Source of the DNA: Stomorhina lunata
Taxonomy: Eukaryota > Arthropoda > Insecta > Diptera > Rhiniidae
Length of the DNA: 64,000 nt
Assembly (NCBI GenBank): GCA_933228675.1
Contig: OW121744.1
Span: forward strand, 102,457,622 to 102,521,621
Direction: 5' to 3'
Positions 40,701-45,220 of this stretch are shown here, piece after piece (the stretch's first letter is position 1; the number at the start of each line of letters is the position of its first letter). Under the pieces are notes generated by a model. The model was not told where the DNA came from, searched no databases, and saw only the letters and a program-made list of their open reading frames with translations. The position numbers and the translations under genes were made by a program.

Positions 40701-41530
40701 TTTCTCTTTTTTACAGATACCCATGGCCACATCCATTACTCATCTGATCATACCCAATGCTGGTCTAGGTTTTGCCATTGGCATGGTTGACTCATCTATG
40801 ATGCCCGAACTTGGCTATTTAGTGGACATACGACATTCCGCCGTCTATGGTAGTGTTTATGCTCTAGGTGATGTAGCTTTTTGTGTTGGTTTCGCTGTTG
40901 GCCCTGCGCTCTCTGGTACTCTGGTAAAAACGATTGGTTTTGAATGGATGTTATTCGGTATTGCTATATTGTGTTTCCTGTATGCGCCTCTGCTGACATT
41001 ACTTAAGAATCCCCCGACTCGGGAAGAAAAGAAGGTTGGTAGTAGTACAGATGAGGTGGCGACGACGACGACTGTTCAAGCCACCAGCCCGGCCATTTTA
41101 CAAGATGGCCTTGTAAACACTGCTTATGAAAGTGAAAGGCTTTAAGTTTGATTTTTTTTTAAATATTATTTTAGTTATAATTTTTTAAGTTAAAGGAATT
41201 TTTATTTTAGTTTAATTAGTTTTTAGTAAAAAAAGAAGATAAAAAAAATTCTGTAATTAAAAACTTTAGTTTAAGTTTATTTTGCAATGAATTTGTGTTT
41301 ATAATTTTATTGAAATTTTAAATTGAAATTCTAATTTTGTAATATTTTATTTTGTTAAATAAACAGTTTTGAAATTTTATTAAGAAAATTTTTAATTTTT
41401 TAATTCTAATTTTGGACCTACTTAACCTCACATTTAAAAACTCTTAAAACTATCTTTCCAGTCTCTCATTATTGGCGAACGATCGGCGGTACGTTATGTT
41501 ACATATCAAAACTACGAAGAAGACGAATAA
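4201..41530 (+). CDS. Vmat: Vesicular monoamine transporter (Vmat), whole coding span
   Basis: Proton-coupled antiporter of the major facilitator superfamily that loads dopamine, serotonin, octopamine, tyramine and histamine into secretory vesicles. The coding exons I can join by consensus GT/AG and phase are 4201-4765, 38991-39161, 39271-39409, 39503-39561, 39640-40008, 40069-40295 and 40717 onward. They give 638 aa (isoform A, exon 7 spliced at 41034 to 41462-41530) or 652 aa (isoform B, stop at 41145); both sums are whole codons. The protein has a Ser/Thr/Asn-rich cytosolic N-terminus of about 165 residues, then TM1 (about 169-188, with the conserved acidic residue D181 in LLLDNML), a luminal loop with [12 protein letters not shown], and the MFS loop motif [11 protein letters not shown]. 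The first coding intron is 34.2 kb and contains nested genes; the others are 60-420 bp. Confidence 0.95.
5400..7200 (+). repeat. Same core satellite, intron block in + orientation
   Basis: Core elements near 5541, 5718, 6026, 6359, 6640, 6896 and 7160. The unit here has a different body: ATTTCCTTTATAT, AGAAAAACTTATGTTATTAA, CATTTTTCTGCAAAAA, a TAACTTTTTTCAATT stretch, then AAAGCTTAAAGTATTAGCTT and the core. So the core and the TAACTTTTT...AAGCTT framework are kept while the remainder was replaced. Confidence 0.85.
7290..9680 (-). repeat. Same core satellite, inverted block
   Basis: The core appears as its reverse complement (ATATGCAAATATATGCA) near 7300, 7608, 7990, 8341, 8733, 9097, 9303 and 9585, so the array flips between about 7170 and 7300. 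Units of up to about 390 bp here include a block around ACCAGACTATCCTTCCCTAG and CTAGTCCTGAAA (about 7870, 8230, 8630 and, degenerate, 8970). The short open frame at 7858-8073 falls across such a unit and is not a gene. Confidence 0.8.
9690..10900. other. AT-rich intron sequence, no gene seen
   Basis: Between two blocks of the core satellite. Contains A/T runs and a G-rich patch near 10370-10410 (GGGGGTGGGTATT, TTAGGGGTTGTTAGGGGG). The short open frames here are Lys/Ile/Phe-rich with no recognisable protein. Confidence 0.6.
10900..12700 (+). repeat. Same core satellite, regular ~230-bp block
   Basis: The most regular part of the family: cores near 10917, 11113, 11343, 11570, 11790, 12026, 12453 and 12660. 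Each unit has TTTGATTTGTTTATAACTTT, TTTTTCAATATCCATCTAC, AAAGGCTGAGGTCTCAGCTT (itself containing the palindrome CTGAGGTCTCAG with one mismatch), a short spacer, then the core and TTTAGCCTAAAA. The unit around 12240 has lost the core. Confidence 0.85.
12766..13220. repeat. 455-bp near-perfect palindrome within the core satellite
   Basis: Left arm 12766-12992 and right arm 12994-13220 are reverse complements with only scattered mismatches and a one-base centre at 12993. Each arm contains one inverted core (near 12817 and 13158), and the middle reads TTGTATTAAATATTTAATAC twice, each copy itself palindromic. This is the point where the array orientation flips back to +. Confidence 0.85.
13150..14560 (+). 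repeat. Same core satellite, ~280-bp block
   Basis: Cores near 13158, 13434, 13726, 14006, 14268 and 14534. The unit contains GACATAATCTAATACTTGTT, a run around TTTAATACAAATTATGAAAG, ATAACTTTTTTCAAT, TCAAATGAAAGGCTGAAGTC, CCAGCTTTATGGCAAT and the core. The same body is used by the palindrome arms just to the left, so the palindrome arose from this subtype. Confidence 0.85.
14600..15289. other. AT-rich spacer with MITE-like inverted repeats
   Basis: No gene. Contains CCCCCCAATTCATAAAC near 14864 and an inverted partner GATTATGAATTAGGGGGTAA near 14961, plus a diverged copy CCCTCTAATTTATAAACC near 14814. A related pair occurs at about 60217-60335, so this looks like a small dispersed inverted-repeat element. 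Confidence 0.5.
15290..15652 (-). CDS. Unknown 120-aa protein nested in the Vmat intron
   Basis: Not recognised. A single open exon starting [20 protein letters not shown]. The N-terminal 35 residues are Ser/Pro/Thr-rich and probably disordered; residues about 33-70 ([20 protein letters not shown]) look helical; the C-terminal third is highly acidic and ends in a likely coiled coil or helix ([20 protein letters not shown]). No signal peptide or TM segment. Codon use and GC content are clearly higher than in the surrounding AT-rich DNA, which supports a real gene. It is antisense to Vmat and wholly inside its first coding intron. Such small nested intronless genes are often germline-expressed in flies; that is inference only. 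Confidence 0.6.
   Translation of the reverse strand: MSASESPKLSKSASTSPCQSTPSSTAPFPLKHQHSFEQRYAAIINQQILEKTINKAALRRQVEVFFPFSRSSSKESTEEKKVENKETDNSEQLQDNEVEELEVKILQKLETLDIQDKEET
15653..16020. other. Spacer between nested gene and first 31-bp array
   Basis: AT-rich, presumably containing the promoter of the 15290-15652 gene. It ends with AACAGTGATGACAA at 16004-16017, whose reverse complement closes the array on its other side (17966-17979). Confidence 0.5.
16031..17940 (+). repeat. 31-bp minisatellite, type CCTATCGTCAAC (about 61 copies)
   Basis: The unit is GCCTATCGTCAAC + TTTTCTATAGAAAA + CCAG, 31 bp. Copies differ mainly by single substitutions (CGCCAAC versus CGTCAAC; TTATCTATAG in a group at 17280-17600). 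Homogeneous and long, implying recent expansion. Flanked by 14-bp inverted repeats. There are no spacers, so it is not CRISPR-like. Confidence 0.95.
17980..19210. other. Non-array spacer, possible LTR-like fragment
   Basis: No convincing gene. A short hairpin CAACTATATTGA...TCAATATAGTTG is at about 18619-18649. At about 18955-19025 there is GGTAACTATAAAACCTAATG followed by CCAATAAAGTATTTAC, a TATA-like plus poly(A)-like arrangement that could be part of an old LTR or another retroelement end; evidence is weak. Confidence 0.35.
19215..20700 (+). repeat. 31-bp minisatellite, type CCTATCGTCATC (about 47 copies)
   Basis: The unit is GCCTATCGTCATC + TTTTCTATAGAAAA + ACTG, 31 bp, so it differs from the 16-kb array at only a few positions outside the core. 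It degenerates toward 20700 (AACCTAACCTATCG, then TTTCTATTGACAAC) and that degenerate end is repeated in inverted form at about 25140-25280. Confidence 0.95.
20640..21976 (+). repeat. Left arm of large inverted duplication
   Basis: Contains GR-like copy 1 plus flanks. The left flank (GAATTATTGGCTTGGACTATG, split as GAATTATTGG and CTTGGACTATG near 20718) and right flank (GACATATTAAGGAAATACGT near 21948) both reappear in reverse complement around copy 2 (about 25100 and 23845). The arm is about 1.3 kb. Confidence 0.85.
20929..21624 (+). CDS. Gustatory-receptor-like protein, N-terminal half only (copy 1)
   Basis: 231 aa, starting [20 protein letters not shown]; the frame is open further 5' but the ATG at 20929 matches the start of copy 2. 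FRFTGLFPF near the N-terminus is typical of insect gustatory receptors. Hydrophobic segments: [68 protein letters not shown]. The protein then ends after a cytosolic helix ([20 protein letters not shown]). Gustatory receptors usually have about 350-450 aa and seven TM segments with a C-terminal TYhhhhhQF motif; the second half is absent here and I find no downstream exon. Nested in the Vmat intron on the same strand, inside one arm of a 1.3-kb inverted duplication. Family assignment is moderate. Confidence 0.55.
   Translation: MGFLANPRNIVESFGSTLILFRFTGLFPFTFNASKNEFKTSWLFFLVTLMHLIFYAYVNVTSMIENWYDYSQPMIGHSSLTAFGNLSLRLLDIFITITIFLPSLTLNRLQATNLNIYIKLLDELVLMGIDCSDIYRRMYYLNGISLVLWLGFMGLSGWHSIYFFQVITNRSPELKYYLVVLLSNFYKLLFVFYGHAQFFALYMISKQINRFIENLTKEYREYKENAKVLET
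22180..23840 (+). repeat. 31-bp minisatellite, type GTCACTGTGATAAG, spacer of the inverted duplication (about 53 copies)
   Basis: The unit is GTCACTGTGATAAG + TTTTCTATAGAAAA + TTT, 31 bp. From 22080 to 22200 a few degenerate units of the CCTATCG type in reverse orientation precede it, so two families meet in register. The array fills the loop between the two GR-like arms. Confidence 0.93.
23842..25180 (-). repeat. Right arm of large inverted duplication
   Basis: Reverse complement of about 20640-21976, including GR-like copy 2 and both flanks. Differences include small indels and substitutions; the shared poly(A)-like TATAAAATTAATAA-type flanks are also mirrored. The outer end runs into the reverse-orientation remnant of the CCTATTGCCAAC minisatellite seen at the left arm's outer end. 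Confidence 0.85.
24204..24899 (-). CDS. Gustatory-receptor-like protein, N-terminal half only (copy 2)
   Basis: 231 aa, [20 protein letters not shown] onward, roughly 90% identical to copy 1 by eye and of exactly the same length, with the same stop after KVLKT. Changes are mostly conservative (for example MISKQINRF to LMSKQINRY) and the frame is intact, so both copies look constrained or recently duplicated. It has the same four hydrophobic segments and the same missing C-terminal half as copy 1. It lies on the opposite strand, in the right arm of the inverted duplication, antisense to Vmat. Confidence 0.55.
   Translation of the reverse strand: MGFLANPRNFVESFGITLICFRFTGLFPITFNASRNEYQTSWLFFLVTLMHLAFYAYVNVTSMMENWYDYSQPMIGHSSLTAFGNFSLRLLDIFITITIFLPSLTLNRLQATNLNIYIKLLDELVLMDIDCSYIYRRMYFLNAISLVLWLGLMGLSGWHSIYFFQIITNRSPELKYYLVVLLSNFYKLLFMFYGHAQFFALYLMSKQINRYIENLIKEYREYKENTKVLKT
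25285..27370 (+). repeat. 31-bp minisatellite, type GTCACTGTGATAAG (about 67 copies) with internal ~606-bp duplication
   Basis: Same unit as the 22-kb array. Within it, about 25585-26190 is repeated at about 26191-26800: the diagnostic non-unit insertion TTTAATTTTTTTAATTAAAT occurs at about 25973 and again near 26579, and unusual units (ATTGTGAGAAG, TTTGTAACCGTG) recur in the same order about 606 bp apart. The last 300 bp are much more homogeneous. Confidence 0.92.
27423..28148 (-). CDS. Gustatory-receptor-like protein, N-terminal half only (copy 3, diverged)
   Basis: 241 aa starting [20 protein letters not shown]. Clearly homologous to copies 1 and 2 (shared [45 protein letters not shown]) at perhaps 45% identity, so it is an old paralogue. 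It too stops after the fourth hydrophobic segment and a charged cytosolic helix ([20 protein letters not shown]). That an old paralogue ends at the same place argues against a random recent truncation. A weak GTAATG donor follows the last codons, so an undetected 3' exon cannot be fully excluded, but no candidate lies in the 2.5 kb downstream, which is array and copy 2. ATG at 28148 is the first in frame. Confidence 0.55.
   Translation of the reverse strand: MGRYTNPQNLPDAFHIVIVLLSVSGMFPFNFDIIENKFKISRIYFTMTLLNVSLYTYVNTASLMENWKDFAQPMIGDSSLTASSNLVLRLLSMLITFLILAPLLVGSRFYVSYLNIYVDIIEGYIQLGINVQWIYRRIYLVCLGVSAVIGISVIFAAWHSIYFYKLITDQSPAWKYYLMALLANYYKLLFMFYGNLQMYTIYLMTQKLSWFLDSLCEIYEEEYEKRKLKRDLLRSNNLKRW
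28270..29340 (+). repeat. 31-bp minisatellite, type GTCACTGTGATAAG (about 34 copies)
   Basis: Same unit as the 22- and 25-kb arrays, separated from them by GR-like copy 3 and from the next array by the 29.5-30.55 kb gene. A variant with TTTCTTATAGAAAA occurs in a run at 28950-29030. Confidence 0.92.
29520..30553 (-). CDS. Unknown basic protein, 3' coding exon (344 codons with stop), nested in Vmat intron
   Basis: Not recognised. The open frame to the TAG/TAA side ends at 29520; its 5' end is a splice acceptor (TTCCATTCCAG, intron ending at 30554), with the exon entering in phase 1 as .AT ACC ATT GAA CAT. The first in-frame ATG is far inside, so the true start is in an upstream exon I could not place; a TTG at 30515 is not a start. 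The protein is Ser/Asn/Lys/Arg-rich ([34 protein letters not shown]), likely disordered, with one helical patch ([20 protein letters not shown]) and a beta-like stretch ([20 protein letters not shown]). Bracketed on both sides by 31-bp arrays; the intron before it is mostly array. Exon layout resembles the 45.2-46.7 kb gene. Confidence 0.6.
30575..32115 (+). repeat. 31-bp minisatellite, degenerate GTCACTGTGATAAC type (about 50 copies)
   Basis: Same family, but most units read GATAACTTTTCTATAG and substitutions and small indels are common, so it is older than its neighbours. It forms most of the intron upstream of the 29.5-30.55 kb exon. Confidence 0.88.
32128..32325 (-). CDS. Possible 65-aa protein or 5' exon
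   Basis: Starts at a true [23 protein letters not shown] and continues with Arg/Leu-rich sequence ([40 protein letters not shown]). Composition, with Trp, Arg and Leu, is unlike random AT-rich translation. The stop overlaps an AATAAA. It lies on the same strand and 1.6 kb upstream of the 29.5-30.55 kb exon, in a unique island between two arrays, so it may be a separate small gene or an upstream exon of that gene. The only phase-1 donor I see (CAAG then GTTTAC) is weak. Function unknown. Confidence 0.35.
   Translation of the reverse strand: MKNSTIWESASRPLFVRSVWLENSQLRQGLQRHFVLDYETKRPLERLNSALNPLQQKRKGRLKIK
32330..33055. other. Unique AT-rich island, no supported gene
   Basis: Between two 31-bp arrays. 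The + strand open frame at 32505-32735 begins with TTG and is Lys/Asn/Phe-rich; not supported. Could hold the promoter of the minus-strand ORF at 32128-32325. Confidence 0.5.
33060..35000 (+). repeat. 31-bp minisatellite, type GTCATTGTGATAAG (about 62 copies)
   Basis: The unit is GTCATTGTGATAAG + TTTTCTATAGAAAA + TTT, differing from the neighbouring family by one base (CATT for CACT), and it reverts to the CACT form from about 34780 to the right end. A block of about four units with odd variants (GTAATCTTAATAAG, CCATAGAATTCTTG) is duplicated side by side at about 33480 and 33600. The middle (33800-34260) is nearly uniform. Confidence 0.93.
35000..36530. other. Unique region of Vmat intron 1, no gene seen
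   Basis: Comparatively balanced composition. Fragments of a degenerate GACTATGATC-type repeat are at about 35100-35220 and 36490-36525. CATACATATGTACATT is repeated near 35735. No open frame with recognisable protein. Confidence 0.5.
36531..37530 (+). repeat. 31-bp minisatellite, type GACCAAAGGAAGAC (about 32 copies)
   Basis: The unit is GACCAAAGGAAGAC + TTTTCTATAGAAAA + GTT, 31 bp. The outer sequence is unrelated to the CCTATCG and GTCACTG families, but the core and period are the same. It is homogeneous in the middle and degenerate at both ends, and is set inside a degenerate GACTATGATC tract. Confidence 0.95.
37550..38700. repeat. Degenerate ~12-bp repeat (GACTATGATCTA)
   Basis: Loosely periodic runs of GATCTAGACTAT, GACTATGATCTCGAC and variants over about 1.1 kb, with irregular spacing. 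GATC and CTAGAC make it rich in short palindromes. No coding content. Confidence 0.8.
38991..40295 (+). CDS. Vmat: Vmat coding exons 2-6 (luminal loop to mid transporter)
   Basis: Exon 2 (38991-39161) gives [17 protein letters not shown] and the luminal loop with CPCLKDGE. Exon 3 (39271-39409) gives [15 protein letters not shown] and TM2 [15 protein letters not shown]. Exon 4 (39503-39561, 59 nt) gives [15 protein letters not shown]. Exon 5 (39640-40008) holds the TM3-TM6 block, including [19 protein letters not shown] and [10 protein letters not shown]. Exon 6 (40069-40295) gives [18 protein letters not shown] through [11 protein letters not shown]. All donors are GT(A/G)AG-like (exon 3 uses the weaker GTAGAA) and all acceptors follow pyrimidine runs. 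The frame stays open into intron 6 because that intron starts with an in-phase repeat; that tail is not part of the protein. Confidence 0.92.
40310..40655 (+). repeat. 12-bp then 11-bp tandem repeat in Vmat intron 6
   Basis: Begins as AACTGAATCAAG (12 bp) at about 40313-40575 and changes to an 11-bp form GAACTGAACTA from about 40585 to 40655. The first part is open in the Vmat frame (Asn-Gln-Glu-Leu repeated) up to a stop at 40407-40409. The reverse complement of the same two arrays, in mirror order, lies at 42015-43455. Confidence 0.93.
40717..41145 (+). CDS. Vmat: Vmat coding exon 7 with the isoform-B C-terminus
   Basis: Begins in phase 0 with [22 protein letters not shown] and carries the last TM segments ([40 protein letters not shown]). 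If the donor at 41035 (AAG then GTTGGT) is ignored, the frame runs on through [19 protein letters not shown] to a stop at 41143-41145, giving isoform B. A polyadenylation signal AATAAA at 41358-41363 lies inside what would be the isoform-A intron, so B can be made by using an intronic poly(A) site. In Drosophila the corresponding unspliced form is DVMAT-B, known from surface glia of the visual system. Confidence 0.9.
   Translation: MPMATSITHLIIPNAGLGFAIGMVDSSMMPELGYLVDIRHSAVYGSVYALGDVAFCVGFAVGPALSGTLVKTIGFEWMLFGIAILCFLYAPLLTLLKNPPTREEKKVGSSTDEVATTTTVQATSPAILQDGLVNTAYESERL
41358..41363 (+). terminator. Vmat: Poly(A) signal for Vmat isoform B
   Basis: AATAAA, 213 nt after the isoform-B stop and inside the isoform-A last intron (41035-41461). 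Its use would exclude exon 8. Confidence 0.6.
41462..41530 (+). CDS. Vmat: Vmat coding exon 8, isoform-A C-terminus
   Basis: A 69-nt terminal exon too short for an ORF list. Splicing 41034 (phase 0, codon AAG) to 41462 (after a CCAG acceptor) adds 22 residues, [20 protein letters not shown] then DE and a TAA stop. This matches the neuronal DVMAT-A type of tail. The junction creates EEKK-SLII, an acidic dileucine motif in the position of EEKMAIL in mammalian VMAT2, and supplies three tyrosines (YVTYQNY) of the kind used in endocytic sorting. A poly(A) signal AATAAA lies at 41831-41836, about 300 nt after the stop. Confidence 0.85.
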   Translation, partial: SLIIGERSAVRYVTYQNYEEDE

Positions 41531-41830
41531 ATTTCTAACTCGGCTCTCTCTCAAATGGCTAACGATTCTTCCGAAAACTTACGAAAAAAAACTTAATAAT
41601 GAATTTCGAAACTTTTTATTAGATTTCGAAATACTCTATTAAAAAAATTCTACAAAAAAATGAAAAGATCAACCAATAATATCAAGAATATCATATGAAA
41701 AATTTATTGTTTTCTATTTAAAAAAGAGCTTTTGATGTTTTCAAATTTTATTTTTTAAAAGTTATAAAATTAAAAAAAAATATTCAAATATTGAATTAAA
41801 TTATTACAAAAAAGCAAATGGTTTTAGAAA

Positions 41831-41836
41831 AATAAA
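41831..41836 (+). terminator. Vmat: Poly(A) signal for Vmat isoform A
   Basis: AATAAA about 300 nt after the isoform-A stop. Being in AT-rich DNA it could be chance, but it is the first canonical signal after exon 8 and lies before the 11-bp array at about 42020. Confidence 0.5.
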
Positions 41837-42014
41837 CCACAAAAATCTTAAAAAAAATATTGAAAATCTACAGTTCGTTAAAACGGGTGTTAAAAATTAA
41901 TGAAAAAAATATTTTAAATTAAAAAATTAAAAAATTTTTAACAAAAATCTTAATTTTTATCAAAATTTTAATTTTTTACAAAATATTTCTATTTTGTTTA
42001 AATCGAAATAAAAA

Positions 42015-43455
42015 TCTAGTTCTATTTCAGTTCTAGTTCAGTTCTAGTTTAGTTCTAGTTCAGTTCTAGTTCAGTTCTAGTTCAGTTCTAGTTCAGTTCT
42101 AGTTCAGTTCTAGTTCAGTTCTAGTTCAGTTCTAGTTCAGTTCTAGTTCAGTTCTAGTTCAGTTCTAGTTCAGTTCTAGTTCAGTTCTAGTTCAGTTCTA
42201 GTTCAATTCTAGTTCAGTTCTAGTTCAGTTCTAGTTCAGTGCTAGTTCAGTGCTAGTTCAGTTCTAGTTCAGTTCTAGTTCAGTTCTAGTTCAGTTCTAG
42301 TTCAGTTCTAGTTCAGTTCTAGTTCAGTTCTAGTTCATTTCTAGTTCAGTTCTAGTTCAGTTCTAGTTCAGTTCTAGTTCAGTTCTAGTTCAGTTCTAGT
42401 TCAGTTCTAGTTCAGTTCTAGTTCAGTTCTAGTTCAGTTCTAGTTCAGTTCTAGTTCAGTTCTAGTTCAGTTCTAGTTCAGTTCTAGTTCAGTTCTAGTT
42501 CAGTTCTAGTTCAGTTCTAGTTCAGTTCTAGTTCAGTTCTAGTTCAGTTCTAGTTCAGTTCTAGTTCAGTTCTAGTTCAGTTCTAGTTCAGTTCTAGTTC
42601 AGTTCAGTTCTAGTTCAGTTCTAGTTCAGTTCTAGTTCAGTTCTAGTTCAGTTCTAGTTCAGTTCTAGTTCAGTTCTAGTTCAGTTCTAGTTCAGTTCTA
42701 GTTCAGTTCAAGTTCAGTTCTAGTTCAGTTCTAGTTCAGTTTTAGTTCAGTTCTAGTTCAGTTCTAGTTCAGTTCTAGTTCAGTTCTAGTTCAGTTCTAG
42801 TTCAGTTCTAGTTCAGTTCTAGTTCAGTTCTAGTTCAGTTCTAGTTCAGTTCTAGTTCAGTTCTAGTTCAGTTCTAGTTCAGTTCTAGTTCAGTTCTAGT
42901 TCAGTTCTAGTTCAGTTCTAGTTCAGTTCTAGTTCAGTTCTAGTTCAGTTCTAGTTCAGTTCTAGTTCAGTTCTAGTTCAGTTCTAGTTCAGTTCTAGTT
43001 CAGTTCTAGTTCAGTTCTAGTTCAGTTCTAGTTCAGTTCTAGTTCAGTTCTAGTTCAGTTCTAGTTCAGTTCTAGTTCAGTTCTAGTTCAGTTCTAGTTC
43101 AGTTCTAGTTCAGTTCTAGTTCAGTTCTAGTTCAGTTCTAGTTCAGTTCTAGTTCAGTTCTAGTTCAGTTCTAGTTCAGTTCTAGTTCAGTTCTAGTTCA
43201 GTTCTAGTTCAGTTCTAGTTCAGTTCTAGTTCAGTTCTAGTTCAGTTCTAGTTCAGTTCTAGTTCAGTTCTAGTTCAATTCTAGTTCAGTTCTAGTTCAG
43301 TTCTTGTTCAGTTCTGGATTCAGTTCTTGATTCAGTTCTTGATTCAGTTCTTGATTCAGTTCTTGATTCAGTTCTTGATTCAGTTCTTGATTCAGTTCTT
43401 GATTTAGTTCTTGATTTAGTTCTTGATTCAGTTTATGATTCAGTTATTGATTCAG
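42015..43455 (-). repeat. 11-bp array then 12-bp array, inverted counterpart of the Vmat intron 6 repeat
   Basis: TAGTTCAGTTC (11 bp) repeated about 115 times from 42015 to about 43305, almost without variation, then CTTGATTCAGTT (12 bp) to about 43455. These are reverse complements of the intron 6 units. The near-uniformity over 1.3 kb implies recent expansion. Confidence 0.95.
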
Positions 43456-43459
43456 TTTA

Positions 43460-44560
43460 AGTTAATTTTTCTTCTATATAGATGATATTCTATGTTTTTC
43501 TTTTATGTAGAAAAAAATCTATGTTTTTGTTCTATATAAAATAAATTATTATGTTTCTTCATTTTTTTGGTATTTAAAAGAAATTTTATGTGTTTTCTAA
43601 ATAGAAATAATTCTATGTTTTTCGTCTATGTAAAATAAAAAATAATTTTTATTTTATAAAGAAGAAATTCTCGATTCTATGTTTTCGTTTAAATAAAATT
43701 AATGCAATTTCTATGTTTTTGTTATATAAAAAATATATTCTTCAACTTTTAAATAGAAAATATAATATTTATTTTATTTTATTTAGAAGAAATTCTATGT
43801 TTTTTTTTCTATATGCAAGAAATTCTATGTCTTCCCCTATATAGAATAAATTCTATGTTTTTTCTTCTATATAAAATAAATTCTATGCTTCTCTTATTTA
43901 GAGAACAATTTCTACGTTTTTCTATAAAGAAAAAATTTTGTGTTCTTCTTCTATATATAAGAAATTCGATGTTTTTCTTTATATAGAACAAATTCTACAT
44001 TTTTTCTTTTATATAAAGGAAATTCTATATTTTATCTTCTATATAAAAGAAGTTCTATGCTTCTCTTATATAAAGACGATTTTCTATGTTTTTCTATGAT
44101 ATAAAATTTTGCTTTACATAAAAAGAAATTCTATGTTTTTATTATATAAGGAACAATTTCTATGGTTTTCTATTAAGAAAAAATTTTGTGTTCTTCTTCT
44201 ATATAAAATTCGATGCATTCCTTTAACTAGAAAAAATTCTATGTTTTTATATAAAAAATTCTATACTTCTCTCATATTAAGAAGAATTTCTATATTTTTT
44301 CTATATAGAGGAATTTCGAATTTCTGGTATATAAAAGAACATAGAATTTCTTTTGCATAGAATAAAACATAGAATTTTTATAAAATTAAAAGAAAAACAT
44401 AGAATTTGTTTTTTATTAATGATTAATATAGAATTATTTTTATATCGAAGAAAAAACATAGAAATTCTTCTTTATAGGAGAAAGAGTGAAATTCTATGTT
44501 TCTTTTTTCTATTAAAATTTTTTTTTATTTCAAAAAATTTAAAATTTATAAAAAATCTTG
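43460..44560. repeat. Degenerate TTCTATGTTTTTCTTCTATA repeat, flipping orientation near 44330
   Basis: Irregular units of about 35-45 bp built from AAATTCTATGTTTTT and CTTCTATATAAAAGAA. Up to about 44300 ATTCTATG is on the + strand; from about 44340 the same motif appears as CATAGAATTT. The open frames here (43809-43991, 44109-44577) are Lys/Ile/Arg/Phe repeats and not genes. Confidence 0.75.
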
Positions 44561-44569
44561 ATACTCTTT

Positions 44570-45220
44570 TTTTTTGAGCTTTAATAAGAGTTATCTAAAA
44601 TCTTAAGGAGTTTTCAAAAATACCTTTTGAAAATTCCTACTCCCAGCAAAAGAAGATTGTCGTCAATGTAACCACTGGAATTGAGATGAGTCAATATTTT
44701 TTCTTGAAAGTTATAAGAATTTGAAAACCTGAAAATTTGATCAAAAATTTATAAATAGAAAAATTTTCAATTGGGATTTGAAATTTGCCAAAACCGGTTT
44801 ATTAGACATGAATTTAAAAAGTAGTTAAAACTTTAGTTACGAATATAATCGGATCAAATATAATCTAAGATCGAGATATAAACTTGAATCAAAATCGAGA
44901 TATAAACTTGAAAAAAGTTAAAGTTATAAACTTATCTGGGGTTTATATAACTGACGATTGAGTAAATTTTATGTTATTGTCGTCAAAAACAAAATTTATG
45001 TAAATTTCACTCAATCGTCAGCCGCTTTAGTTATAAAAACCTCACATAAGTTTATAACTTAAATTTTTATAGAACACCAAGGAATTAAGCCTTTAATGCC
45101 TTAGGATTTCATAAAACGAATTTTAGTTCTTGATTCTGTAATTTCTGATTTTCAACATTAGGCTACAGTTTAAAATTTATATACTTTCTTGGATCCGGGA
45201 TTTTGTATTACCTATATCTC
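44570..45220. other. Spacer with a ~140-bp hairpin
   Basis: Non-coding. 44920-45062 is an imperfect inverted repeat: AAGTTATAAACTTAT at 44921-44935 pairs with ATAAGTTTATAACTT at 45046-45060, and inside it CTGACGATTGAGT (44951-44963) pairs with ACTCAATCGTCAG (45009-45021). Confidence 0.7.

Noticed and set aside
43809..44577. Three open frames rich in Arg, Lys, Ile and Phe
   Set aside because: Translations of the degenerate TTCTATG repeat; repeated peptides with no protein features.
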